Below are positions 7,196-16,159 of a DNA stretch of 21,516 nucleotides, piece by piece. The stretch is from contig BTRA01000046.1 of NCBI GenBank assembly GCA_036986155.1, forward strand, positions 1-21,516, written 5' to 3'. Within the stretch, counting starts at the first letter, position 1; each line of letters begins with the position of its first letter. Both the position numbers and the translations under genes were made by a program. Below the pieces are notes generated by a model. The model searched no databases, was not told the origin of the DNA, and worked only from the letters and a program-made list of their open reading frames with translations. The DNA is from JACZXQ01 sp036986155 (GTDB lineage: Bacteria > Gemmatimonadota > Gemmatimonadetes > Longimicrobiales > Gaopeijiaceae).

Positions 7196-7806
7196 GGTCG
7201 CTCCTCCAAGAGGCGGTTTACGGCCACCCGCAGAGCCGGCGGCGGCATGAAGCCGAAGATGCGGTGACGGATAACCCCGTTCCGGTCGATGAGGAACGAT
7301 GTCGGAATCGCCGAGATTCCGCCGAAGGCCAGGTTCACCTCACGGGTCTCCATGGCCACCGGGTACTCGATGCCCCGTTCCGCGAGGAAGGCCTCCACGC
7401 CCGCCACGTCTCCTCGGTCGGTCGAGATGCCCAGAACCACGAATCCCTGGTCCGCTTTGTCCCGGTAGAGTTTCTGGAAGCCCGGCATCTCGAGGCGGCA
7501 TGGCCTGCACCAGGTCGCCCAGAAGTTGACGAGTACGACTTGGCCATCGTAGTCGGCGAGCGAGACGGGGTGTCCGTCCAGCGTCTCCAGGGCGAATTGT
7601 GGTGCCTGGCCCACGGGTCCCCCGACCCCTACCAGAGTGGAGATTTGTGGCCAGAACCGGTACGCTACGAATAGGAGCAGCGCGACGGTGATCACGGTTT
7701 CGATCCGCTTCCAACTCAGCAAGCTGGAGCGCTTCACGGAGTCACCGTGGGTGGGCTTCGAGGAGTGCCGAGACGGATCGGACGGGTTGGGTCTTGTAGC
7801 CTGCAT
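7192..7806 (-). CDS. Membrane-anchored TlpA/ResA-like thiol-disulfide oxidoreductase
   Basis: A thioredoxin-fold protein of the TlpA/ResA/AhpC-TSA group, probably held in the inner membrane with its catalytic domain in the periplasm. It would reduce disulfides, for example in apocytochrome c or copper-site proteins. From the ATG at 7806 the protein has 204 residues: a polar N-terminus, one transmembrane segment (ETVITVALLLFVAYRFW), then the thioredoxin domain with active site WATWCRPC, the GISTD strand and the cis-proline loop SAIPTSFLID. The frame stays open to a GTG at 7869, but neither start has a good ribosome site; I prefer 7806 because it leaves a 120-base divergent region for two promoters. 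A TATTAC lies six bases before the ATG, which could fit a leaderless transcript, though no -35 is evident. It diverges from the polyphosphate kinase gene and its exact partner is unknown. Confidence 0.88.
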   Translation of the reverse strand: MQATRPNPSDPSRHSSKPTHGDSVKRSSLLSWKRIETVITVALLLFVAYRFWPQISTLVGVGGPVGQAPQFALETLDGHPVSLADYDGQVVLVNFWATWCRPCRLEMPGFQKLYRDKADQGFVVLGISTDRGDVAGVEAFLAERGIEYPVAMETREVNLAFGGISAIPTSFLIDRNGVIRHRIFGFMPPPALRVAVNRLLEERP

Positions 7807-7926
7807 GCTGGCGTAATACCGGGACCTCCACGGCGCGTTCCTGTGGGTGTCTCCAAAGGAGTCGCGCACACCTGGACGATATGGGGGTATGCGCGAGAGG
7901 ACTTTTCAGCCTGAGACTGGAGACTC

Positions 7927-10239
7927 ATGTCTGAAGGCGCTAGAGAGATAGATGTGGTCGTTGCGGCGACTTCGGCCGACGAATCGGGGACCGCATCCGT
8001 CTCGGTCGAGGCACTGCATCCCGATCGTCCGAGATCACCGGCCGATCTTACGCCCATGCCGGTCCCCGGTCCCGACGGCGACTTCGACCTCGATGCGCCC
8101 GAATTGCTGCTCAACCGAGAGCTGACCTGGCTGAACTTCAACTTCCGCGTGCTGCACGAGTCCGTGGATCCTCGAACCCCGCTGCTGGAGCGCGTGAAGT
8201 TCGTCTCGATCGTGTGCTCGAACCTCGACGAGTTCTTCATGAAGCGCATCGGGGGACTCAAGCAGCAGGTCGGAGCGAGGGTGCAGGAGCTCACCGTAGA
8301 TGGCCGAACCCCCCGGCAGCAGATCGAGGAATCGTATGCGCTGGTAAGGGAGTTGGACGCCCGCGCGCGCGAGAGCTTTGAGGAACTGCAGCGATTGATG
8401 GCCGCCGAAGGCATCGTCCTCACGACCTTCGAGCAGGTATCACTCCAGGCACAGCTGCAGCTTCGCGAGCATTATGTCGTGAACATCTACCCGCTCGTTA
8501 CTCCCCAGTCCACGGACCCGGCGCATCCGTTCCCGTTCGTATCCAACCTCTCCCTGAACCTGTTGGTGACCCTGAGGCACCCAGGCGAGCCCTCGCAGGT
8601 TCTCGCCCGAGTCAAGGTGCCCATGGGCGCGGGAATACCGCGCCTGTTGAAGATTCCCGGAGAGAACACCTTCGTGACGCTGGAGAGCGTCATGGCCAAC
8701 ACCCTCGATCACCTGTTTCCGGGGATGGAGATCGTGAATTGCGAGCTCTTCCGCGTCACGCGCAACGCCAACACCGAGCGCGACGAGGAGGATGCCGACG
8801 ATCTCATGGCGATGATCGAATCCGAGCTCCGTGATCGGCGCTTCGCACCCATCGTGAGGTTGCAGGTGGGCCGGGGGATGTCCGAGTACCACCGAGGCAT
8901 GCTTGCAGCGGAACTTGGGTTGGACGAAGAAGAAGATGTGTTCGACGTCGACGGCTTCCTGGGAATGGCCGATCTGATGGAACTCTACCGAGTGGAGGCC
9001 CCGCACCTCAAGGACCCGGTGCACCATCCGCCCGACCATCCGCTGCTCGCGACGGACCGGTCCATCTTCCATGTACTGCGCACTGCCGGCTCGCTGCTGG
9101 TGCATCATCCGTATCAATCGTACGTGTCGTCCGTCGAGCAGTTCCTCAAGGAAGCCAGCGTCGACCCCAAGGTGCGGGCGATCAAGATGACGCTCTACCG
9201 AACGTCCCAGGACTCGATGGCGGTCGGGCACCTCATGGAAGCGGCGCGAAACGGCAAACAGGTCGCCGTCGTGCTCGAACTGAAGGCGCGGTTCGACGAG
9301 GAGGCCAACATCCGCTGGGCCAACCGGCTGGGGAGCGCCGGGATCCACGTCACCTACGGAGTCGTCGGACTGAAGACACACTGCAAGGTGATCCTCGTGG
9401 TCCGGCAGGATTACGATGGGCTTCGGCGCTACTCACACGTCGGTACCGGCAACTACCACGCCGGCACCGCTCGGGGCTATGCGGACCTCGGCCTGCTGAC
9501 CTGTGACGAGGGCGTCGGCAGCGACTTGACCGAGCTCTTCAACTACCTGACGACCGGCTACAAGCCCAAGCGGAACTACCAGAAGCTCATGGTATCGCCG
9601 AAGGGCATGAAGCGGACGATCATCAAGTATATCCAGCGCGAGATGGCGCTGCATCGCGAGGGCGCGGGTGGGTTGATTCAGCTCAAACTCAACGGGCTCG
9701 AAGACGCGGAGGTCACGCGAGCCCTATACGCCGCGGCGAAAGAGGGTGTGAAGATCGACCTCATCGTCCGCGACACCTGCCGGCTGCGGCCGGGCATTCC
9801 CGGGCTTTCAGAGAACGTCACCGTGTGCAGCGTGGTGGGGCGTTTCCTGGAGCACTCGCGGATCTATTATTTCCGAAATGGAGGGGAGGACGAGTATTAC
9901 TTCGGCTCCGCGGATTGCATGACCCGAAACCTCGAGAGCCGTGTCGAGGCGCTGGTCCCCGTCGAGGCCGCCGAACTCAAGGACGAGCTCCGCCGGGTCT
10001 TCGATTTGCTGCTCGCCGATCGACGGGGTGGGTGGGACATGGGCGCCGACGGCAGCTATGTCCTGAGATCGTCCGTCGACGAGGAGGTCGCCAGTTCGCA
10101 GGACGAGATGATCGAATGGGGTGAAGCTCTCTACAAGGAGGCGACCCGCCTCAAGCGAAGGCGGGCCAAGGGCCTCGTGGAGGACGATCTCGCATCCGGC
10201 GGGGTTACTCCCAAGCGCCCCTCGACCCACCCTGGATAG
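7927..10239 (+). CDS. ppk1: Polyphosphate kinase 1
   Basis: PPK1 reversibly transfers the terminal phosphate of ATP to make inorganic polyphosphate, a stress and phosphate reserve. The 770-residue protein starts with about 58 acidic, low-complexity residues that are not part of the catalytic fold. The PPK N domain then opens with LLNRELTWLNFNFRVL and VCSNLDEFFMKR. The two catalytic phospholipase D-like domains follow: the autophosphorylated histidine is His504 in YSHVGTGNYH (His435 in E. coli), and the second active-site histidine is His643 in FLEHSRIYYF (His592 in E. coli). The DCMTRNLESRVE block near the end is also typical. GGAGA at 7919-7923 just before the ATG supports the start. No exopolyphosphatase gene or Pho box was recognised nearby. 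The gene stands alone: it diverges from the thioredoxin gene and is followed by a 161-base gap. Confidence 0.97.
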   Translation: MSEGAREIDVVVAATSADESGTASVSVEALHPDRPRSPADLTPMPVPGPDGDFDLDAPELLLNRELTWLNFNFRVLHESVDPRTPLLERVKFVSIVCSNLDEFFMKRIGGLKQQVGARVQELTVDGRTPRQQIEESYALVRELDARARESFEELQRLMAAEGIVLTTFEQVSLQAQLQLREHYVVNIYPLVTPQSTDPAHPFPFVSNLSLNLLVTLRHPGEPSQVLARVKVPMGAGIPRLLKIPGENTFVTLESVMANTLDHLFPGMEIVNCELFRVTRNANTERDEEDADDLMAMIESELRDRRFAPIVRLQVGRGMSEYHRGMLAAELGLDEEEDVFDVDGFLGMADLMELYRVEAPHLKDPVHHPPDHPLLATDRSIFHVLRTAGSLLVHHPYQSYVSSVEQFLKEASVDPKVRAIKMTLYRTSQDSMAVGHLMEAARNGKQVAVVLELKARFDEEANIRWANRLGSAGIHVTYGVVGLKTHCKVILVVRQDYDGLRRYSHVGTGNYHAGTARGYADLGLLTCDEGVGSDLTELFNYLTTGYKPKRNYQKLMVSPKGMKRTIIKYIQREMALHREGAGGLIQLKLNGLEDAEVTRALYAAAKEGVKIDLIVRDTCRLRPGIPGLSENVTVCSVVGRFLEHSRIYYFRNGGEDEYYFGSADCMTRNLESRVEALVPVEAAELKDELRRVFDLLLADRRGGWDMGADGSYVLRSSVDEEVASSQDEMIEWGEALYKEATRLKRRRAKGLVEDDLASGGVTPKRPSTHPG

Positions 10240-10333
10240 ACCCCACAATCAGTTTCCGGCGAAGGGGGTTGGAGCCCTCCCTAAGCACCCCCTGTTGCCT
10301 TCTGCGCATTACCCACGACAGTTTGTCCCGCTT

Positions 10334-10364
10334 GACCGGTCCTGGCTGACCGACATGCTGGTCA
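10334..10364. promoter_or_regulatory. GACC/GGTC-rich palindromic region upstream of the TonB-dependent receptor
   Basis: The 161-base gap between ppk1 and the receptor gene contains a perfect eight-base palindrome GACCGGTC (10334-10341). Six bases later comes TGACC-N8-GGTCA (arms 10347-10351 and 10360-10364) with CATG at its centre. A TTGACC hexamer (10332-10337) could be a -35 element, but no convincing -10 sits 16-18 bases downstream. The cluster is 37-67 bases before the receptor ATG, a sensible position for metal- or nutrient-responsive control. It does not match a Fur box. The function is a guess from position and symmetry. Confidence 0.3.
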
Positions 10365-10400
10365 TGATACCCTCACCGCTCTCCCGCCCGAGAGCACAAC

Positions 10401-13115
10401 ATGGAGTTCGCTTTGCTTTCCGCCATAGCCCAGCGAGCCGCAAGGCTCGTGTTCGTGTTCGTCGTTATCCCCTCGCTGGCGACAGGGCAGCAAGTGTCCG
10501 GTCACCTGATCGGCCACGTCACTGACGCCCGTTCCCTACCGGTCACCGGTGTACGCGTCTCGGTCGACGGTCCCGACCTGCCCGGCGTTCGATCGGCAAC
10601 GACGGACTCGGGTGGTGCCTTCCGGATTTCAGGCCTTCCCGTCGGCACGTACCGCGTCCACTTCAAGCGACTCGGCTACCGCTCCCTCACCGTCACCGAT
10701 GTCACGGTCCGTCTCGGCAACACGACTTCGCTCAACCCGATCCACATGGACGTCGAGGCAGTCGAGCTCGCCCCGTTGGTCGTCCGTGGGCGGGCGTCCC
10801 TGATCGACCCGACGAGCACCGCGATCAGTACCGACCTCTTGGCGAGTGCGTTCGAGCATCTGCCGACTGAACGAGACTACAAGTCGATCATCCGGCTCTT
10901 GCCTCAGGCGAATGAGAGCTTCCTCGGAGATCCGGTGAACGTCGCCGGAAGCACCGGCCTCGAGAACATGTACTACATCGAGGGGGTGAACGTCACCGAC
11001 GTCTATCGTGGACGCACCGGCACGGATCTCCCGTACAACTTCGTGAAGGCCATCGAGGTGAAGCAGGCCGGCTATCAGGCAGAGTACGGGCAGGCCCTGG
11101 GTGGCCTGGTCAATGTCGTCACGCGTTCCGGCACACCCGATTTCCGGTGGAGCGCCGTCGGCTTTTTCTCGGGGAGCGGAGTATCGGCGGATGCCAAACC
11201 GATTCCGAACGTACTGTCGCGGGCCTCGTCTACCGACTTCGACGTGGGCCTGAGCGCCTCGGGGCCGCTGATCGATTCCGCGCTGACGTTTTTCGCGGCC
11301 TACAACCCGCGATTTGTCACCGAGGACATAGCGCTTCAGGGCCTCGGCGTCGAAAGGGCGACGATCACGAAGCACATGTTCGCGGGGAAGCTGGATTGGA
11401 GCCCATCAGACCGGACGGACATCGCCCTTTCGGTTTTCGGTGATCCGACCAGGGAGCGTCGGGTCAGCCCGGCTCCCGGTGTGAGGTTGAGCAATCCCGA
11501 TCCGATCTTGTCGTCGCGCAGGGAAGGGGGCACCAACGTCGCCCTTCGATGGACGACACGCCTCAGTGACAGGCTTCACCTGGAGGGGAGCCTGGGGCGC
11601 CACTCGCGAAGTGAGGATGCCGGAGGTGCTACCGAGTTGGGGCGCGCCCAGCCGAGTTTCATCGACCGGACCAACCTCCCGGCGATTATCCTGTCGGGAG
11701 GGAATGGTACCAACCAGCAGATCAGCAGTGCCCGGACCTCCATGAAGGCCTCAGCCAGCCTGTGGGCCGGGGACCACGCCTTGAAGGCTGGGTTCGAGTT
11801 CCAGAGAAACTCGCTCGATGTGCGGAACGACGAAAACCCGGGCCAGATCGCGCGACTCGCCGAGTCGGTATACCGCTCGTCGATATTCATTCAGGATTTC
11901 ACGACGCGGAATCGGGTCCTGAGCCTCTTCATCCAAGACGGGTGGTCGGTAACCGACCGCCTGCGACTGAACCTGGGTGTTCGATGGGACGGGCAGTATC
12001 TGATCGACCAGAACGGCGACCTCGGGCAGTCGATCACGGACCAGTTTCAGCCCCGCATCGGGTTCGCCTTCCTCCCGGATGGGGAGGGCCGAAGCAAGGT
12101 CTTTGGCCATGTCGGGCGCTTCTACCAGCAGCTCGCCCTGTTCTGGTCAACGATCGGCCTGGCAGGGTTCGATCAGCGACAGGACTTCTCGAGCGTGGAT
12201 CCCCGGCAGTTTCCGGGCCAGGTCGATTCCACGCTCGTCATCAGCGATCCCAATGTGATCCGCGGCGGTACGGACAACCTCCGCGGCGAGTACCAGGACG
12301 AGTTCGTTCTGGGATATGAGCGGCAGTTCGCGGACCAGGTGGTGATCGGAGTCCGAGGCATCCACCGCGACTTGAAGGAAAGCATCACGGCCGCCTTCCG
12401 GCCGGACCACGTATTCGCCGGGGGAAACCCAGGGCGCGGCGATCTGAGCCATCTTCCCAAGTCGGAGCGCAACTACTGGGCACTCGATCTCAGTCTTCGC
12501 ATCGTCGGTACCAGGCTGAGATCCTCCGCGTCCTACGTGCTCTCTCGCACTCGGGGAAACTACCCCGGCCTCTTCGTCGCCGAAGCGGGCGGACTGCGGG
12601 GCGGCAGCCTGGGTCCAAACAACAGCCAACTCACCTACTTCCCGGCGCAGCCGGTCAACGGCGACGGTCCGCTGCCTAACGATCGGCCCCACGTCTTCAA
12701 GCTCTATTCGTCTTTTGCGGCTACCGACGATCTGAACGTCGGAGTCTTCTTCGTGGCCCAATCTGGGACGCCACTGAGTGAGTTGGGTCGCGTGACGGGC
12801 GGATTCAACGCGCCGCTCTTCCTATCACAGCGCGGCAGCGAGGGACGCACGCCGGCGACGTGGGACCTCAACTTCAGGATCGGATACGCAATGCCGACGA
12901 TGGGGGGGCGATTGGTTGTCGACCTCCTTCACGTCGGAAACACGCAGAGTGTAGTGAACGTGGATCAACGGCGGTTCAACGGCGCCAGAGGATCGCCGTT
13001 CGCTTCCCACGAAGTCCTGGCGTCCAACCAGGTCGGGGAGAGGGCGGGATTCGGCGCAGCCATCAGGTTCCAACCACCCTTCCAGCTCAGAGTGGGCTTC
13101 GAGGTTACCCATTGA
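10401..13115 (+). CDS. TonB-dependent outer-membrane receptor with N-terminal CarboxypepD-regulatory-like domain
   Basis: A 904-residue outer-membrane transporter that would import a metal complex or other scarce nutrient using TonB energy. The signal peptide covers about residues 1-29, ending near LATGQQ. A transthyretin-like carboxypeptidase-regulatory domain spans about 36-115 (GHVTDARSLPVTGVRVSVDG and the GLPVGTYRVHFKRLGY repeat). The plug domain runs from about 140 to 245 and includes YYIEGVNVTDVY, VKAIEVKQAGYQAEYG and GGLVNVVTRSG. The rest is beta-barrel with alternating aromatic strands. The C-terminus ends in EVTH rather than the usual terminal phenylalanine, although an F sits five residues from the end. 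The ATG is poorly served by a ribosome site (only AGAG-like). The multicopper oxidase gene follows at once, overlapping by TTGA or 20 bases downstream depending on its start, so the two are very likely co-expressed. Substrate is unknown; copper, iron or manganese are reasonable guesses. Confidence 0.93.
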   Translation: MEFALLSAIAQRAARLVFVFVVIPSLATGQQVSGHLIGHVTDARSLPVTGVRVSVDGPDLPGVRSATTDSGGAFRISGLPVGTYRVHFKRLGYRSLTVTDVTVRLGNTTSLNPIHMDVEAVELAPLVVRGRASLIDPTSTAISTDLLASAFEHLPTERDYKSIIRLLPQANESFLGDPVNVAGSTGLENMYYIEGVNVTDVYRGRTGTDLPYNFVKAIEVKQAGYQAEYGQALGGLVNVVTRSGTPDFRWSAVGFFSGSGVSADAKPIPNVLSRASSTDFDVGLSASGPLIDSALTFFAAYNPRFVTEDIALQGLGVERATITKHMFAGKLDWSPSDRTDIALSVFGDPTRERRVSPAPGVRLSNPDPILSSRREGGTNVALRWTTRLSDRLHLEGSLGRHSRSEDAGGATELGRAQPSFIDRTNLPAIILSGGNGTNQQISSARTSMKASASLWAGDHALKAGFEFQRNSLDVRNDENPGQIARLAESVYRSSIFIQDFTTRNRVLSLFIQDGWSVTDRLRLNLGVRWDGQYLIDQNGDLGQSITDQFQPRIGFAFLPDGEGRSKVFGHVGRFYQQLALFWSTIGLAGFDQRQDFSSVDPRQFPGQVDSTLVISDPNVIRGGTDNLRGEYQDEFVLGYERQFADQVVIGVRGIHRDLKESITAAFRPDHVFAGGNPGRGDLSHLPKSERNYWALDLSLRIVGTRLRSSASYVLSRTRGNYPGLFVAEAGGLRGGSLGPNNSQLTYFPAQPVNGDGPLPNDRPHVFKLYSSFAATDDLNVGVFFVAQSGTPLSELGRVTGGFNAPLFLSQRGSEGRTPATWDLNFRIGYAMPTMGGRLVVDLLHVGNTQSVVNVDQRRFNGARGSPFASHEVLASNQVGERAGFGAAIRFQPPFQLRVGFEVTH

Positions 13116-13135
13116 GTCAGAAAAGGAAACTACGT

Positions 13136-16048
13136 GTGAGCCAGTCCCCCTCAGACCCCCCGCAGGATCTCGAGCGCCGTCAGTTTCTCAAGCTCGGCGC
13201 GACCGGAGTGGCCGCCTCGCTGACAGCGTGCGCGACGACCGGGGCGCCGGAGCCGGGCGTTCCCGCCGTGGAGTCGGCTGCGCCGGCGGCCACTCCACCG
13301 GAGGCGGCGGCGCCTGCCCAGGCAGCTCCCACGACACCCGAGGTCGGCGACCTTGTCGATCCGCTCGGGACGCCAGCCGAGACCTGGCAGGAGCCGTGGA
13401 CGTGGAGGCCGCAGGATTGGCCCGATGCGAAACTCGAGCTGAACGTCATCGAGAACCAGAATCCCGGCGCCTCACCCTCGCCGGGCAACCCCGCGCCGGC
13501 GCTCTTCAGCTACAACGGTACGAGCCCGGGTCCCACGGTCCGTGTGCGTTCGGACGGAACGCTCCGCGTGAAGGTGCGCAACATGCTAGGGATGAACCAA
13601 CAGGATACCCAGGTCGGTCCGGCTCCCGATTCGCTGGAGTTGACTCCCGCTGTAAGCGAGAAGGTATGTGAGTCACTCGGCCAGCCGACTGTGCGCTCCG
13701 GCATCCCTCAGACGCAGGAGAGGTGCCTCCCCGCGTTCGTCCCCGAAGAACTGCTCGAGGTCATCGGGGGCGAGACGAGACCGGGGTGGAGCCTCAAAGG
13801 GCACCTCAACGGCCAGCACGCCACCCGTGTCACGAATCTGCATACGCATGGGCTCCACGTGCGGCCCGAAACGAATGACGACGGCTCCCACTCGGACAAC
13901 GTCCTCCTTCGCATACTTCCCCGTGCGGACTGGGAGGCGAGGAAGAGCTCGTCCGATTCCGACCTGCACACACTCGGCGCCAATGAACACGTAGGCCAGT
14001 TGGACTACGAGATGCGACTCGGTTGGACCCGGAATGGCACGCGGATGGACCATCCTCCAGGCACGCACTGGTACCATCCGCACGCTCATGGCGCGACCCA
14101 CGATCAGGTAGCGAGCGGGATGGCCGGCTTCTTGCTCGTCGAGGGCGACGTGGACGAGGCCGTCAATCGGGCGATGACCGGGGAAGCCTGGCCCGAGCCC
14201 GAGGTCAAAACGGGCCCGTTCGACTATCGCGAGCGCCTCATGTTCATTCAGCGCGTCTTTATCGGGTCGTTCGACGCCAACGCCGGACGCAAACGAAACG
14301 AGCTTCGCTTCCCGCCATTCTTTGCAGCGAACGGGGTCCGAGAAGCAGGAGTGATGCATATGCGACCCGGCGCCGTCGAGCGGTGGCGGGTGCTGAATGG
14401 AAGCGCCGACGGGTCCGGGACCAAGCGGTTCATGGTACTCGAAGGGCAATTCGTCCAGCGGCGCGGCCGCATCTGGCGCGTGGTGACGGAGGGAAGTGGC
14501 CGGAATGCCACACGGCGCTTGGAGCCCACCTCCGAGCAGGACATCGAGGATGCGAAGGTGGCGCTGTATCAACTCTCCTTCGACGGGATCACCCTCGTTA
14601 CCGAGAAGAACGGCGAGGCACGGCATGCCCTCCGCGATCTGTCGCTTCGAAACGCCGGAACCGTCAACCCCTTCACGATTTCCGCGGAGGAAGGGGAGGA
14701 CGAGAACAGGGCGCGGCTGCGTGCCATCGAAGGGTGCTTCAAGGACGGCGACGCGCTGAGCCGGGCCTTCGTGAGACCGAACGAGGTCTATCTTGCGAAC
14801 GCCAACCGGTCCGACGTCCTATTCAAGGCCCCGATCGATGCGGCCGGCAAGACGTTCACCATATTCGCCAAGGAAGCGCACATCCACACCGACAACCTGC
14901 AGCGCCAACTCCAGGTGAAAATCCTGGATGGGCGGGGTTTCAGGCGTCCGTTGTTCGACGTCGTCGTGGGGTACATCGGAGTCCAGGGGCCGCCGGTAGA
15001 GGGCGGCGACTTCGACATCATGAGTCTGAGCGACGCTCTGCCGCCCGTTCCTCCGCTCTTGCAGCCGGTGCAGGAAAGGGAGTTGCGCGTCCCGGCGGCC
15101 GAGGCCCGGCGGCGGGGAGTGCCGGTTGGGAGCGCGCGTACCCGTGTGGTGAGTTACTCCGGGACCGGTGGTACCGATTTCCCGTCGGTCCCACTCCCCG
15201 ATGGGTATGCCGAGGCCCATCCGGAGCTCGAGAACCTCGTCTGGGGCGTGCACGACGGGATCCCCGTCCTGCTCTCCAATCTGACGAGGACCATGGCGAT
15301 CAACCCCAATTTCGATCTAGCCGAGACCCCCGAACCCGCTCTGCCCAGGAAGTTCATGCCCCACGACCGCGAGGGGTCGCGCATGCTCTTGGACACCGCC
15401 GAGGAGTGGGTGCTGTACGGCACTTCGGTCTTGATGTGGAGCCACACGGATCGGGAGAGATTTCCTCAGCCCGGTTCGTACGGGTTCCATTTCGCAGCGC
15501 AGGCGATCACGCGCGCCGACGGGCAGAGGCGTTTCGCGGAGGATCCCGAGTTCCGCATCACGTCTCGCGGAGTCGATCACCCGTTCCACATCCACATCAA
15601 TCCGATGTGGGTCCTTCGGATCGACGTACCGGACGAGAACGGGGACCTCCACAACATTCTGCCCGAGCCACAGTGGATGGACACGGTCCCGATTCCCCGG
15701 AATGGAGGGCGGGTGGTTTTTCGGAGTCGCTTCGAGGACTTCGTGGGCACCTGGGTTCACCACTGTCACATCCTGCTCCACGAAGACATGGGCATGATGC
15801 AGACCGTCGCATGCGTGGATCGCGCGGAGGACGCCAACTACAACCCGCGCACCAAGGTGGCGTCGCACCGGATGAAGGCATCGGAGGTGGACGAGATCTA
15901 CCCCAGACCCTCGCTGGAGCTGATGTACAAGCAGAACATGACGTTCATCGATCCGAACGAGCTTGGATACCAAGTCTATCCGGGTTTCGAGCTCGAGATG
16001 CCGGACCTGGGTTCAGCCGACCGGAACTCGGGTACCTCCTCCGGTTAG
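13136..16048 (+). CDS. Oversized Tat-exported lipoprotein multicopper oxidase
   Basis: A multicopper oxidase oxidises metal ions or phenolic substrates and reduces O2 to water. All four copper motifs are present: HTHGLH (His236, His238, His241), HWYHPHAHG (His311, His314, His316, His318), HPFHIH (His815, His818, His820) and HHCHILLHEDMGM (Cys877 as type 1 ligand, flanking His876, His878 and His882, axial Met887). The N-terminus has a Tat motif (ERRQFLKLG, residues 13-21) and a lipobox-like LTAC ending at Cys32, so it is probably a folded-exported lipoprotein on an Ala/Pro-rich tether (about 36-72). At 970 residues it is far longer than the usual 450-650; roughly 500 residues separate the second and third copper motifs, against about 260 in CotA. 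I chose GTG 13136 (AAGGA eight bases upstream). A TTG at 13112, overlapping the receptor stop as TTGA with GAGG before it, is a real alternative adding eight residues. Confidence 0.92.
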   Translation: MSQSPSDPPQDLERRQFLKLGATGVAASLTACATTGAPEPGVPAVESAAPAATPPEAAAPAQAAPTTPEVGDLVDPLGTPAETWQEPWTWRPQDWPDAKLELNVIENQNPGASPSPGNPAPALFSYNGTSPGPTVRVRSDGTLRVKVRNMLGMNQQDTQVGPAPDSLELTPAVSEKVCESLGQPTVRSGIPQTQERCLPAFVPEELLEVIGGETRPGWSLKGHLNGQHATRVTNLHTHGLHVRPETNDDGSHSDNVLLRILPRADWEARKSSSDSDLHTLGANEHVGQLDYEMRLGWTRNGTRMDHPPGTHWYHPHAHGATHDQVASGMAGFLLVEGDVDEAVNRAMTGEAWPEPEVKTGPFDYRERLMFIQRVFIGSFDANAGRKRNELRFPPFFAANGVREAGVMHMRPGAVERWRVLNGSADGSGTKRFMVLEGQFVQRRGRIWRVVTEGSGRNATRRLEPTSEQDIEDAKVALYQLSFDGITLVTEKNGEARHALRDLSLRNAGTVNPFTISAEEGEDENRARLRAIEGCFKDGDALSRAFVRPNEVYLANANRSDVLFKAPIDAAGKTFTIFAKEAHIHTDNLQRQLQVKILDGRGFRRPLFDVVVGYIGVQGPPVEGGDFDIMSLSDALPPVPPLLQPVQERELRVPAAEARRRGVPVGSARTRVVSYSGTGGTDFPSVPLPDGYAEAHPELENLVWGVHDGIPVLLSNLTRTMAINPNFDLAETPEPALPRKFMPHDREGSRMLLDTAEEWVLYGTSVLMWSHTDRERFPQPGSYGFHFAAQAITRADGQRRFAEDPEFRITSRGVDHPFHIHINPMWVLRIDVPDENGDLHNILPEPQWMDTVPIPRNGGRVVFRSRFEDFVGTWVHHCHILLHEDMGMMQTVACVDRAEDANYNPRTKVASHRMKASEVDEIYPRPSLELMYKQNMTFIDPNELGYQVYPGFELEMPDLGSADRNSGTSSG

Positions 16049-16159
16049 TCATGGAGCGTCAGCACCATCTTCCGCCTTCTGCGAGCCTGGAATGACCCCC
16101 ACGGATCCTGAAGTCGCCACGAAGCTCCCCGATGTTCCCACCGTGCGCGGGTGCGCTGG

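Noticed and set aside
12860..13135. Upstream extension of the multicopper oxidase frame into the receptor gene
   Set aside because: This part is out of frame with the receptor barrel, arginine-rich and lies before the Tat signal, which must be near the N-terminus.
14023..16095. Long plus-strand open frame overlapping the multicopper oxidase in another frame
   Set aside because: Arginine/glycine-rich with no fold signature; the overlapping frame has all four copper motifs. A shadow caused by high GC content.
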